In this document: positions 38,883 through 48,828 of the stretch, piece after piece
How the letters are laid out: every line of letters begins with the position of its first letter
Numbering within the stretch: the first letter of the stretch is position 1
Assembly (NCBI RefSeq): GCF_900103695.1
Contig: NZ_FNHF01000001.1
Span: 744,001-808,000, forward strand
Direction of reading: 5' to 3'
Source: Sediminibacillus halophilus
Lineage (GTDB): Bacteria > Bacillota > Bacilli > Bacillales > Amphibacillaceae
Length of the DNA stretch: 64,000 nucleotides
Made by a program: the position numbers and the translations under genes
Notes under the pieces: generated by a model
Databases searched by the model: none
Seen by the model: only the letters and a program-made list of their open reading frames with translations
What the model was told of the DNA's origin: nothing

Positions 38883-40439
38883 ATGAGTATATTGACTGTA
38901 GCTAACTTGACCCATGGATTTGGAGACCGGGCGATTTTCGACGATGTCTCGTTTCGCCTGTTGCAAGGCGAACATATTGGATTGATCGGTGCCAATGGTG
39001 AAGGGAAATCCACCTTCATGAATATTATCACTGGCAAACTAGAACCAGATGCCGGAACCGTTACCTGGTCCAAGCGCTCGAGAGTCGGCTATCTCGACCA
39101 GCATGCCGATCTAAAACAAGGGATGTCGATTCGTGATGTGCTGAGAACCGCTTTTCAATACTTATATGACATGGAAGAAGAGATGAATCTTCTCTATGCA
39201 AAAATGGGAGAAGCGGAGCCGGAAGAACTGGAAACGATCATGGAAGAAACCGGGCATATCCAGGATGCCCTGACCAATAATGATTTCTATACGATCGATG
39301 CCAAAGTTGAAGAAGTAGCAAACGGGCTCGGCCTGAATGATTATGGACTTGAACGGGATGTACACGATTTGAGCGGCGGCCAGCGTACTAAAGTGCTTCT
39401 GGCTAAGCTGCTTCTGGAAAAACCGGACATCCTCCTGCTCGACGAACCAACCAACTATTTGGACGTCGAACACATCGAATGGTTGAAAAGTTATTTACTG
39501 GCATATGATCATGCCTTCATCCTTATTTCGCATGATATTCCGTTTTTAAATAGTGTGGTAAATGTTATCTACCATATGGAAAACCAGCAAATAAATCGCT
39601 ATCCGGGAGACTACGATGAATTTCTCCGTGTGTATGAGATGAAAAAACAGCAGCTGAAGGCAGCTTATAAAAAGCAGCAGAAGGAAATCGCCAATTTAAA
39701 GGATTTCGTCGCCCGCAATAAAGCAAACGCTGCTACAAGCAAAATGGCGATGTCACGCCAAAAAAAGTTGGATAAAATGGATCTTATCGAACTCGATGCA
39801 GAAAAGCCGAAGCCTTCCTTTCAATTTCAAACAGCACGGACTCCTGGTAAGTATTTGTTTGAAACGAACGAATTGGTCATCGGTTATGATGAACCTTTAT
39901 CCCGTCCTTTAAATCTTTCCATGGAACGCGGGCAAAAAATAGCTTTATATGGAGCAAACGGAATTGGTAAAACGACTTTGCTGCGCAGCATTCTTGGAGA
40001 AATCCCTGCTGTTTCAGGTTCTGTTCAATTAGGCGAGCATCTCCATATAGGTTATTTTGAACAAGAGTTAAAAAAAGAGTCAGACAACACATGCATTGAA
40101 GAAATATGGAGCGAATTCCCGCACTTCACCCAACAGGAAGTGCGAGCTGCACTGGCTAAGTGCGGACTTACAAGAAAGCATATTGAAAGCAAAGTACAAG
40201 TCCTCAGTGGCGGGGAAAAGGCCAAAGTACGCCTTTGCAAATTGCTCAACAAGGAAACGAATCTTCTCGTTTTGGATGAGCCGACCAATCACCTTGATCC
40301 TGATGCAAAAGCAGAATTGAAGCGTGCCCTTTCCGAATACAAAGGGAGTGTATTGCTGATTTCTCACGAGCCGGAGTTTTACGAGGGAATTGTCACGGAT
40401 AAATGGAATTGTGAAGATTGGACGACGAAAGTGTTTTAA
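38883..40439 (+). CDS. yfmM: ABC-F family ATPase (YfmM-like)
   Basis: A 518-residue soluble protein with two ABC ATPase domains and no membrane part. Each has Walker A (GANGEGKST near 40 and GANGIGKTT near 363), a signature (LSGGQRTK, LSGGEKAK) and Walker B (ILLLDEPTNYLD, LVLDEPTNHLD). The linker of about 80 residues between the halves (YKKQQKEIANLKDFVARNKA) is the P-site tRNA interaction motif of this family. Such proteins act on stalled or drug-bound ribosomes. Length and start match Bacillus YfmM. No antibiotic link is visible here. Start: AAAGGTG before the ATG. Confidence 0.85.
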   Translation: MSILTVANLTHGFGDRAIFDDVSFRLLQGEHIGLIGANGEGKSTFMNIITGKLEPDAGTVTWSKRSRVGYLDQHADLKQGMSIRDVLRTAFQYLYDMEEEMNLLYAKMGEAEPEELETIMEETGHIQDALTNNDFYTIDAKVEEVANGLGLNDYGLERDVHDLSGGQRTKVLLAKLLLEKPDILLLDEPTNYLDVEHIEWLKSYLLAYDHAFILISHDIPFLNSVVNVIYHMENQQINRYPGDYDEFLRVYEMKKQQLKAAYKKQQKEIANLKDFVARNKANAATSKMAMSRQKKLDKMDLIELDAEKPKPSFQFQTARTPGKYLFETNELVIGYDEPLSRPLNLSMERGQKIALYGANGIGKTTLLRSILGEIPAVSGSVQLGEHLHIGYFEQELKKESDNTCIEEIWSEFPHFTQQEVRAALAKCGLTRKHIESKVQVLSGGEKAKVRLCKLLNKETNLLVLDEPTNHLDPDAKAELKRALSEYKGSVLLISHEPEFYEGIVTDKWNCEDWTTKVF

Positions 40440-40479
40440 CGAATGATAACAACGACCCAAAAGATAATTGCCAAAGCAA

Positions 40480-40517
40480 AAGCCGAACGATGCTTCGAGT
40501 CTCGTTCGGTTTTTTGT
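40480..40517 (+). terminator. Terminator after the ABC-F gene
   Basis: AAGCCGAACGA pairs with TCGTTCGGTT, followed by TTTTTTG. Confidence 0.9.
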
Positions 40518-40625
40518 ATTATCGATGTTAAAGAATGGGATGCTCTGGCTTTGATTCCAGCTCTGTTGGACGCTTTTGATAAATGGTTCTATATTTATGC
40601 CTTAACAAAACTTTTTATTATCTTT

Positions 40626-40654
40626 TTTACGAACTCATGTTCTTATTATACAAT
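40626..40654 (+). promoter_or_regulatory. Promoter of the serine hydrolase gene
   Basis: TTTACG (40626-40631) and TACAAT (40649-40654) are 17 bp apart. Transcription would start near 40661, 24 nt before the ATG. Confidence 0.6.
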
Positions 40655-40684
40655 AGAAAGAAATGCAGATGGGGAGATGAAAAA

Positions 40685-41720
40685 ATGGGTAAACAGTTAG
40701 CATCCTTGGTGGAGCAATCCACTGTTCCTGGAATGAGTTTGGCGATTATCGAGAAGTATAACCTTCAATCAACGGAATGTTTCGGTATCATAGAAGCTGG
40801 TACAAACCAGCGCGTAAAACCTGAAACGTTATTCAGCGCTTGCTCCATCAGTAAGTTTGTCACAGCCATGCTTGTAATGAAACTCGCTGGAAGAGGAATC
40901 CTGGACTTGGATGAGGATGTGAATCGGAAACTAGTCTCCTGGAAGGTACCCGAATCACCCCTTACAAAAACAAACAAAGTCACACTACGCAAATTGCTAA
41001 GCCATCAAGCAGGAATAAAAGATCCCGAAGAAAGCTTCGGCCCTCTTAACAAAGCTGAAGGCTTACCCCTTATGGAAGATGTATTAATAGGTAAAACCGC
41101 TTACTGCCCCCAACCAGTCCATATCAAAGAAAAACCAGGGGATATTTTTCATTATTCAGATGCTGGCTATTGCATTATTCAGCTTTTGATAGAAGATATT
41201 ACCGAAAAATCTTTTGAAACAATAATGAAAAAGGAATTGTTTGAACCGTTGCGTATGAAAAACAGTACATATACATTAACAGAAAAAGAAAAGCTTTCCT
41301 CCGGTCACAATAAGGTTGGCCGGCCTGTGAATGAAAAATATCCGGAGTATCCATTTCCTGCAGCAGCAGGTTTATGGACAACCCCTACTGATTTGAATTT
41401 TTTATTGAATGAATTCCTTCTTGCAGCGGTCGGAAAAAGCTCCGTAGTACTCTCACATTCTCTTGCAGAAGAAATGTCCTCCCCCCCAAGGGTGCGCTCC
41501 CTTTTCTGGCCTTGGTATGTTTTTGGACTGGGCCGAGGGAGAAAAAGAGATTTCTTCTCTCGGCTGGGGAATTGGCTTTCAATCAATGCTTGTCGCTTAT
41601 CCTTCCTTGGGAACGGGGGCGGTTATCATGACGAATGCAGACCAGGGTGTCCACCAATTGAAAGGTGTAATCGGCCAAGTATACAAGCGACTGCTTCCTC
41701 AATTAACAAAACCGCATTGA
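40685..41720 (+). pseudogene. Beta-lactamase-fold serine hydrolase frameshifted in a C7 run
   Basis: The frame from the ATG at 40685 encodes a class C beta-lactamase-like/esterase domain: SxxK in SACSISKFVTA (catalytic Ser and Lys), YxN-type HYSDAGYCIIQ, and PFPAAAGLWTTPTDL. At the run TCCTCCCCCCCA (seven C near 41480) the frame leaves the family; the plus-one frame carries the expected end, GWGIGFQSMLVAYPS and GAVIMTNADQG, to a stop at 41720. Six C would restore a protein of about 345 residues. The truncated frame continues with unrelated residues to 41758. It could be decay, phase variation by slippage, or a base-call error. No signal peptide is present. Confidence 0.85.
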
Positions 41721-41859
41721 GTGTGTTGCTTTTTATAAGGTTGGGTATGCAATCATGAAGTGCAGGATGGTTACCTGATCTGTTGTATTAACATAAGTGT
41801 GAAGGCGGTCTCCTTTAAACCGAATGGAATCATAAGCTCCATATATGGGAATCGGTTAA

Positions 41860-41899
41860 AATGTTAAGGACTGCCGAGTTCCAGGCAGTCCTTAACATT
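41860..41899. terminator. Bidirectional terminator
   Basis: AATGTTAAGGACTGCC pairs perfectly with GGCAGTCCTTAACATT across an 8-nt loop, between the convergent serine hydrolase and xylanase genes. Confidence 0.85.
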
Positions 41900-41920
41900 A
41901 TGTGTTTCTTCACTACCTTT

Positions 41921-43111
<1,191 letters not shown>

Positions 43112-43139
43112 TTACAAAACCCTCCTCCATCCCTCCCGT

Positions 43140-43198
43140 ATTATAAACTTAGAGAAGCAATAGTATAAACTGCCTCCCCTTATTTGTAAGCCCTTTCA
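43140..43198 (-). promoter_or_regulatory. Xylanase promoter and upstream cre box
   Basis: On the minus strand TATAAT (43140-43145) follows TTATAC (43163-43168) at 17 bp. TGTAAGCCCTTTCA, read on the plus strand at 43185-43198, matches the cre consensus at 13 of 14. The box lies near position -55, where CcpA can hinder or modulate polymerase. Confidence 0.55.
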
Positions 43199-43314
43199 TT
43201 ATAAACAGCTTCACTTTGTTTATCAATTGAACGAACTAACTTTTTAGAAAAATAAGTAAATGGAACTATATATCTCCATTTCATCCGGCCTAATAACCTG
43301 CCTTCTGCCCATCA

Positions 43315-43345
43315 AAAAAAGCCCGACATTTGCCAGGCTCATAGC
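43315..43345 (-). terminator. Terminator of the EAL gene
   Basis: On the minus strand GCCTG pairs with CGGGC through a short loop, followed by seven T, about 35 nt beyond the stop at 43373. Confidence 0.65.
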
Positions 43346-43372
43346 TGATTTTATACGTGATGGCTGCTCTGA

Positions 43373-44587
43373 TCAGATTAGCAGCGATTCGTTCTCAAAT
43401 AAAAAAGCATAGCGGATATCAATAAATAAAAAATACTCATCTGTCAGCGGAAAGCTAAAAGTTCGAATCATTTCTCTTGTTTCAATATCCGAATAGATAT
43501 CGGACAGTATCCCCCTGCTCCATGTTTTCATCTGGATGGTATTTTCGAGGAAGTAAGGGCGAAAGGCCCAGTTCGATCCTTTTTTATCAGGTTCCATCTC
43601 CCAATGGTCGTCTCTTTTCCGAAAGTTGGAAGATACTTGGTGACCATCACTATCGCAAATGAACATCCGAAAACTCTCTTCCTCAAAGTCACTGGTCAAG
43701 CCTTCGATGAAGTGATCAGCCTTTTTGGTTCCTTCCCACTGAGACTGAATCCTTTTCACTTTTTGCTCCCAATTCAACACATGGTGCAAACGTTGTTCCA
43801 CCAGTTGCTTTTCCCGCTGGATGTATTCGGATACTTTTTCTGTCACATTTATCCCTAATACGGACTGACCGTCCAAAGCAAAACCGGGTTTCGCCAGATA
43901 ATACCCCTGGTAAAAACGGCCGCCGTGTTTCCAGGCAAAGTGCAGCTGAAAGTTATCCTCTATGTTTTCAAACAATAAAGCTGCTCCGATCCGCCTGGCG
44001 AGCATGGAAAGCGAATGCATGATATCCTGAAAACCATCTGCATTGTGTCTACGGATGATATCTGTATCTATTTTTAATATATGCGGTTCCAGTTGACGAA
44101 TCCGGTCAATATTAGAGCTTTTCGCTCCAACATGATCGACTGCAATCTGAATGCCGAAAGTCTTATAATAAAGCAGAAGATGATTCAAGTTTTCAAATGC
44201 CTCATCAAAATCATGCTCCGTTACTTCGATGACAATTCGGTTCATCGAAAAACCTTTTGCCTCGAAATCAAGCAGCAATTGCAATAGATCTTCGCCATCA
44301 TTGACCATCAGCTGCTTGGCATTCCGGTTAATGAATAAATAACCATCTGCTTCCGCGTCAAGCATTTCCGTTAAAGCGATTTGAAGCAAATGTTGATCAA
44401 CTTCCACCTTAAACTCTTCCGGCACCTCCGGATCATGAAAAAAAGGGCCGAGACTCTCCCATTCTTCTTTGTTTCTGAATCTGCCCAGCACTTCATAGCC
44501 TACTACCGTATGACGAATCGCGCTGACAATCGGCTGGTAGACAGGTTTTATACTCTCTAAATTGTCCAGTATATCCAATGGATCCAT
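43373..44587 (-). CDS. YkuI-like EAL-domain protein, probably catalytically inactive
   Basis: A 404-residue cytosolic protein. The EAL domain spans about 10-245 and the C-terminal PAS/CACHE-like YkuI_C domain about 270-400 (RMFICDSDGHQVSSNF). Active EAL phosphodiesterases need EAL and DDFG motifs. Here they are YEVLGRF and VDHVGAKSS, so the second Asp is His and the loop is changed. It is therefore probably a cyclic-di-GMP receptor, as proposed for Bacillus YkuI, rather than a hydrolase. The start follows GGTAGGGG. It is monocistronic with its own terminator. Confidence 0.85.
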   Translation of the reverse strand: MDPLDILDNLESIKPVYQPIVSAIRHTVVGYEVLGRFRNKEEWESLGPFFHDPEVPEEFKVEVDQHLLQIALTEMLDAEADGYLFINRNAKQLMVNDGEDLLQLLLDFEAKGFSMNRIVIEVTEHDFDEAFENLNHLLLYYKTFGIQIAVDHVGAKSSNIDRIRQLEPHILKIDTDIIRRHNADGFQDIMHSLSMLARRIGAALLFENIEDNFQLHFAWKHGGRFYQGYYLAKPGFALDGQSVLGINVTEKVSEYIQREKQLVEQRLHHVLNWEQKVKRIQSQWEGTKKADHFIEGLTSDFEEESFRMFICDSDGHQVSSNFRKRDDHWEMEPDKKGSNWAFRPYFLENTIQMKTWSRGILSDIYSDIETREMIRTFSFPLTDEYFLFIDIRYAFLFENESLLI

Positions 44588-44628
44588 GAGTTACCCCTAC
44601 CTTCCGTTATCATTCTATTCTTTTTCTC

Positions 44629-45237
44629 TCAAGAAGCTTTTTTCGGGGGAAAAACAGGGGCAGTGGTTTTGTGCCGAATTAATGTCGGCGCACTGCTTAC
44701 AATCAATACCGTCAACAGGGAACACAACACCGCGGCGCCCAGCGAAGTCACCCCGTTGGCAACAAAGGAAAACCAGACAGGGTTCATGCCCTCTGGCGCA
44801 AATTCACCCCAAAATATAAAGCCGGCAATGAAATGCCAAAAATATCTGGCGATAGTGCCGACAAAAACAGCAACAGTCACCAAACATAAAGCGGCTTTTT
44901 TTCTCCCTTTGCGAAATGCTGTCTGAACCGGTTGATAAAAAAAGCCGGCAAACCCAATAAATGCAAAAGCAACAAAATACTCGATGAACCCTTGTAATGG
45001 CGTAAGAAATGAGCGTGCCGCATCCCCCAGCGCTACTTGCAACAGTCCCCAAATAAAGCCCGCCAAAGCACTGACTAGGAAACCCCTTCGAAAGGCTAGC
45101 AGGAAAATTGGTACCATGGCAAACGAGATGGAAATCGATGGTGACAATCTGATTGAAGGAAGCAAATCAAAAACATATGCCAGTGCAGCGAAAAATGAAG
45201 CTTCAATCAATGCAACCAATCCCAACTTCTTCAACAT
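44629..45237 (-). CDS. thiT: Energy-coupling-factor thiamine transporter S component
   Basis: A 202-residue S component with six hydrophobic helices that binds thiamine and docks on the shared EcfAA'T module encoded elsewhere. The thiamine-site segment YFWHFIAGFIFWGEFAPEGM (about 135-154) is diagnostic, along with LGDAARSFLTPLQGFIEY. The ATG at 45237 follows the run TTTTTTTAT; the RBS AAGGGGAG lies inside the terminator stem of the TPP riboswitch. Expression is therefore expected only when thiamine pyrophosphate is low. Confidence 0.93.
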   Translation of the reverse strand: MLKKLGLVALIEASFFAALAYVFDLLPSIRLSPSISISFAMVPIFLLAFRRGFLVSALAGFIWGLLQVALGDAARSFLTPLQGFIEYFVAFAFIGFAGFFYQPVQTAFRKGRKKAALCLVTVAVFVGTIARYFWHFIAGFIFWGEFAPEGMNPVWFSFVANGVTSLGAAVLCSLLTVLIVSSAPTLIRHKTTAPVFPPKKAS

Positions 45238-45246
45238 ATAAAAAAA

Positions 45247-45400
45247 CTCCCCTTTTCCAAACGAAACACCAAGGGAGAACATGTATACAGACAGCCAGAA
45301 TCCGATCCACCATCATCCACATCCCTGCGCTAGCATTAACTAACAGGTTCAAAGGGTCAGAACAGTCTCGTTCACTCTCAGCATTAGGCTCCCCTTGTGG
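45247..45400 (-). promoter_or_regulatory. TPP riboswitch (THI-box) with terminator over the RBS
   Basis: On the minus strand 45400-45317 has the THI-box blocks: ACAAGGGGAGCC, GCTGAGAGTGAACGAGAC, CTGACCCTTTGAACCTG and GTTAGTTAATGCTAGCGCAG. Downstream CTCCC pairs with GGGGAG (45247-45277), followed by TTTTTTT, ending a few bases before the thiT ATG. The stem both terminates transcription and hides AAGGGGAG, the thiT ribosome site. Upstream, TATAAT on the minus strand at 45435-45440 is the likely -10 box. Confidence 0.95.
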
Positions 45401-45619
45401 TTTCGCTTATGTAATTTTGTGTTGCTCTTCTTTTATTATAACCGATTCTCCTTGAGTGTGGTAGAGGTTTGCTTTCCATTCACAATCACTTCTTAAATGT
45501 TCTCAATCAACAAATTTCCAATAAGTTTGATAAAATAATGCTGACGCTTTAAGAAAATAGAAACAGTTTTCATCGGGGATACTGTTTGTACTAGCAAAAT
45601 AGAGAGAAGGAGAATCATC

Positions 45620-46351
45620 ATGCCAGTGACAGAAACAGAAGCTGTTCGCCTAGAAAACGTATCGTACTCCGCTGACGGCCAGCAGATACTGAAACAGGTA
45701 ACAGGCTCCTTTCCAGAAGGAAGAATCACGACTCTGGTCGGGCCGTCCGGCGCGGGTAAAACCAGTTTATTCCGGTTGATTAACGGGCTGCGCGCGACCA
45801 CATCCGGTAACATCTATGTGCAAGAAAAACCGATAGAAGTATATAACCCTGTAGAGCTCCGGAGAAAAGTAGGAGTGGCTTTGCAAAGTGCCACCATGAT
45901 CAATGGGAGTGTTTTCGAAAATTTATCCCTTCCGCTCAAGCTGCAGGGAAAAGAACTAGCACAGGATGAAGCATTGGATTTGTTAGACTTAGTCGGACTG
46001 AAGCGGGATAGCATACAACAGAACATTAAGGATTTGTCCGGCGGTCAGCGGCAAAAGCTGTCGATTGCCCGTACCTTAGTTAATCGTCCTGATGTGCTGC
46101 TGTTGGACGAAATCACAGCTTCGCTGGATCGTGTTTCGCAGCAAGATATCGAAGAACTGATCATTCGAATCAATCAAAACTATGGTACAACAATCGTTTG
46201 GATCACACACAACTTACAGCAGGCGATAAGCCTCGGTGACTATACTTGGGTGATGATTGAAGGGGAAGTGGTAGAAACAGGGGATAGCAGTTTGTTGAAC
46301 AATCCTTCCAATGAACAGGTCAAACGGTTTGTGAAGGGGGAAAATGCATGA
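45620..46351 (+). CDS. fetA: Iron export ABC transporter ATP-binding protein (FetA-like)
   Basis: A 243-residue ABC ATPase with Walker A GPSGAGKTS (about 39-47), the signature LSGGQRQK, Walker B VLLLDE and the switch His in ITHNL. The closely overlapping next gene encodes a FetB-type permease. In Escherichia coli FetAB exports iron and eases peroxide stress; the Bacillus counterparts are YjkB/YjkA. The ATG follows AGAGAAGGAG. The last bases (ATGA) overlap the fetB start. Confidence 0.85.
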   Translation: MPVTETEAVRLENVSYSADGQQILKQVTGSFPEGRITTLVGPSGAGKTSLFRLINGLRATTSGNIYVQEKPIEVYNPVELRRKVGVALQSATMINGSVFENLSLPLKLQGKELAQDEALDLLDLVGLKRDSIQQNIKDLSGGQRQKLSIARTLVNRPDVLLLDEITASLDRVSQQDIEELIIRINQNYGTTIVWITHNLQQAISLGDYTWVMIEGEVVETGDSSLLNNPSNEQVKRFVKGENA

Positions 46352-47109
46352 ATTATCTTACATTGTCCCTTGCACTGATCTTTGTTATTATTCCGCTTTT
46401 ATTATCAAAAGTATTGAGACTTGAACTGGAAAAGGATACGATTATCGCTGCGATTCGCTCGATTATCCAGCTGCTAGCGGTTGGGTATCTATTGCAGTAT
46501 GTATTTGATGCTGAAAACATGCTCTACATTCTATTAATGATCGTCCTGATGATTGCGGCAGCTACACAAAACGCAAGACGGAAAGGCAGATCGATTCAGG
46601 GGATTACCTGGAAACTGATTCTCACCTTTGTAGTTGTGGAAGTGCTTACCCAAGGTATTTTGCTCGGGCTTTCGATCACACCACCTACTCCCCAATATAT
46701 CATTCCAATCAGTGGAATGATTATTGGGAATTCCATGGTATTGTCGATATTGTTTTTGAATCGATTTACGGCCGAAGTGGAAGACCACGAGGACGAAACC
46801 GAGTTGATCCTCTCATTGGGTGGTACGCCAAAACAAGCGATCCATCGCCAACTGATCACTTCCATCAAAGCAAGTACCATTCCTACGATTGAGAGTCAAA
46901 AAACAATCGGACTTGTCCAGCTACCAGGAATGATGAGCGGCCAAATCATAGCAGGTGCAGACCCAGTCCAAGCCGTCCAATTTCAATTGTTAATTTTATT
47001 TCTGATCCTGACAACAGCAGTGGTCACCAGCATTTTGCTCGGTTACATGTCTTATCCGACCTTGTTCAACGAACGCATGCAACTGGTCAAAAGCAGAATG
47101 AGAGAATAA
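46348..47109 (+). CDS. fetB: Iron export ABC transporter permease (FetB-like)
   Basis: A 253-residue permease with about seven hydrophobic helices from the UPF0014/FetB family. Conserved parts are NARRKGRSI, TPQYIIPISGMIIGNSM, LSLGGTPKQAI and GLVQLPGMMSGQIIAGADP. The start overlaps the fetA stop by 4 nt, so the two subunits are co-translated. There is no terminator hairpin of the usual kind; the message runs into the repeat block just downstream, whose inverted pairs may act as one. Confidence 0.88.
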   Translation: MNYLTLSLALIFVIIPLLLSKVLRLELEKDTIIAAIRSIIQLLAVGYLLQYVFDAENMLYILLMIVLMIAAATQNARRKGRSIQGITWKLILTFVVVEVLTQGILLGLSITPPTPQYIIPISGMIIGNSMVLSILFLNRFTAEVEDHEDETELILSLGGTPKQAIHRQLITSIKASTIPTIESQKTIGLVQLPGMMSGQIIAGADPVQAVQFQLLILFLILTTAVVTSILLGYMSYPTLFNERMQLVKSRMRE

Positions 47110-47116
47110 AGATTTT

Positions 47117-47370
47117 GGGGTCAGTCCCTCCCGCCCCGAAAATGGTCTCCAGGCACCGTAGGAGGGACTGACCCCTTAACCTAACTGATGAGAAATTCCA
47201 TAGAATCGGGGACACACCTTCACTCTCCCTAATCCCCGGCCTGTCCACATTCAGTCCCTTAAAAGACTCGCACAATCCCCATCGGGGGGTCAGTCCCTAA
47301 AGCGGATTGGCACGTAAGAAATTCGTTTATTGGGGACTGACCCCTTAGTTAGACCCCCTAGTCAGTCCCT
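47117..47370. repeat. Cluster of GGGGTCAGTCCC-type palindromic repeats
   Basis: Five copies of a 13-bp unit occur in both orientations: GGGGTCAGTCCCT at 47117 and 47286, AGGGACTGACCCC at 47163, GGGGACTGACCCC at 47332, and a partial GTCAGTCCCT at 47361. A degenerate TTCAGTCCCTT lies near 47250. The first two form an inverted pair with a 33-nt loop including CTCC/GGAG. The last copy supplies the stop codon of the YkgJ gene. Such units are scattered between genes in Bacillaceae. Confidence 0.8.
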
Positions 47371-48096
47371 CTCGCCCTCTTTGAACCAATTAAACAGGTA
47401 ATCTTGGGTATAAAGGTCGTTTGGATAGTCAATGAAGGCTGTATCTTCTTCTTCATAAAGGAATTGCAGAAATTCATTGAGTGCGCCCATATACTCGCCA
47501 TATAAAAACTCGAAGCTGACGGTTTCCTTTGGCATGAGGTTTTGCTGGCAAACTTTTGGATCAGCGTAATTTACGTAAGTGCGACAAGGAATCGGTCTGA
47601 TTTCATAAGCCATGCATTGATTGGTTTCTGTATCGAGCATGACGCAAGGCAGCTGTTTTACCCGGTAGGCAAGTTTGAACTCCTGGTCGGTTTCCGTTTC
47701 AATGGCTGACAGTTCTTCAAGCTGGCTGCCGTACTCCTGAAAATAATGAGTAAAATGAGCATGAAGCTTCTTCCTGCGTTGTTCAGGAAAGGCCGCAATC
47801 GCCTGTTTCATCAGCTTAGCTTCCATCTTGTTGATAATAATAGGATAATAGCAGCAAAAAGCACAGCCCATCTGACAAGAGGACGCCAAGTCCAAGTTAC
47901 TTTCAATCGTGTCCATTTCCTCGTTGACGATATGCAGCAACTCATGAAAACTTCCGAGCAATTTGTCTCCCGGCGAAACATTGCTTTCCGCCCATATTTC
48001 CACCACACGATAAAACCTTTCTTCCTCAATCTGATATTTTTCCTGCAATTTACCGCATCTATTTTGAATTTCTTTATAGCTTAGATATTTTCCCAT
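47362..48096 (-). CDS. YkgJ family cysteine-cluster protein
   Basis: A 244-residue soluble protein with the YkgJ zinc/iron-binding arrangement: CQMGCAFCCYYP at about residues 74-85, then Cys in LPCVML, CMAYEIRPIPCRTY and VCQQN. The set of 8-9 cysteines is typical of proteins annotated as putative Fe-S or zinc chelating; the role is unknown. The ATG follows GAGGGAGA. Its stop TGA is inside a GTCAGTCCCT repeat unit, so the last residues GERD are repeat-encoded. Confidence 0.8.
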   Translation of the reverse strand: MGKYLSYKEIQNRCGKLQEKYQIEEERFYRVVEIWAESNVSPGDKLLGSFHELLHIVNEEMDTIESNLDLASSCQMGCAFCCYYPIIINKMEAKLMKQAIAAFPEQRRKKLHAHFTHYFQEYGSQLEELSAIETETDQEFKLAYRVKQLPCVMLDTETNQCMAYEIRPIPCRTYVNYADPKVCQQNLMPKETVSFEFLYGEYMGALNEFLQFLYEEEDTAFIDYPNDLYTQDYLFNWFKEGERD

Positions 48097-48210
48097 GCAT
48101 TAATCTCCCTCATTAAGTGCTGCTTTCTTATTGTTCCCTTTTTCACGGAATATGTAAATAGGAACTTTGTATTTCTGTTTACTGCATCCTAGCGGTTCAC
48201 CAATACAAAT

Positions 48211-48249
48211 AAGCCAGGAACGCTCTTTCCTACAAAGCGCTCCTGGCAA
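48211..48249 (-). terminator. Terminator of the chitobiose PTS IIB gene
   Basis: GCCAGGAGCGCT pairs with AGCGTTCCTGGC on the minus strand and is followed by TTATTTGTATT. Confidence 0.8.
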
Positions 48250-48267
48250 CCCGCACGCAAAAACGAT

Positions 48268-48576
48268 TTATTTCCCTTTATATAGTCCGAGCGCCTGATC
48301 AAGTACTTTTTCTCCTTGTATCATGCCATAAGCCATTTGGTCGATTACTGCAACTTTTATTCCCTTAGGCTCCAACTGGCTTTTTATTTTTTTCTCCAAA
48401 TACCTTACTTGCGGTCCTATCAGCACCACGTCGAGATTATCCAGTTTACGCTTAAGCGCTGACTCGGAAACCGCTTCGATATCTGCCGGCACTCCCCTAT
48501 CTTCTGCTGCTTTTTTCATTTTGGTAACTAGCATCGAGGTCGACATACCAGCCGAGCATACAAGAATGATATTCAT
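48268..48576 (-). CDS. PTS lactose/cellobiose/chitobiose-family IIB component
   Basis: A 102-residue cytosolic phosphotransfer subunit. The phosphorylated Cys is in the P-loop VCSAGMSTSML (residues 6-16), as in ChbB/LicB/CelA. It passes phosphate from a IIA protein to the sugar during uptake through IIC. The IIC gene lies 252 bp upstream on the same strand; no IIA gene is in the window. The neighbouring ChbG deacetylase points to N,N'-diacetylchitobiose as substrate, which is inference. The RBS is GGGGGAGGAAAGG. Confidence 0.9.
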   Translation of the reverse strand: MNIILVCSAGMSTSMLVTKMKKAAEDRGVPADIEAVSESALKRKLDNLDVVLIGPQVRYLEKKIKSQLEPKGIKVAVIDQMAYGMIQGEKVLDQALGLYKGK

Positions 48577-48828
48577 TTTCCTTTCCTCCCCCTTTCCATA
48601 TAAAGGTTTTTATCGCCTACTACTTCTATCTCAATCCTCACGTACTCTCAAAAGACATACTAGGAACACTATATTTTCTATCTGTCATATTTTCATAGCA
48701 AGCAAATCTTGCCTGATGTTTTGGAAAACAGCTCTGATAAAATCTGAGAAATTTCATCCTCCTTTTCATCGCTGAAGGCCGTCTTGACCGTGAAGTTATC
48801 ACATACCGAGGTTTTCCAATTCTCGCCT

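Noticed and set aside
41463-41720. A separate small gene starting at 41463
   Set aside because: Its sequence is the continuation of the serine hydrolase in the shifted frame, not an independent protein.
48577-48828. A 45-codon frame (DNFTVKTAFSDEKEDEISQ...) on the minus strand between the PTS IIC and IIB genes
   Set aside because: It has no start codon or ribosome binding site and overlaps the end of the IIC gene in another frame. It may be a relic, but similarity to a family could not be shown.
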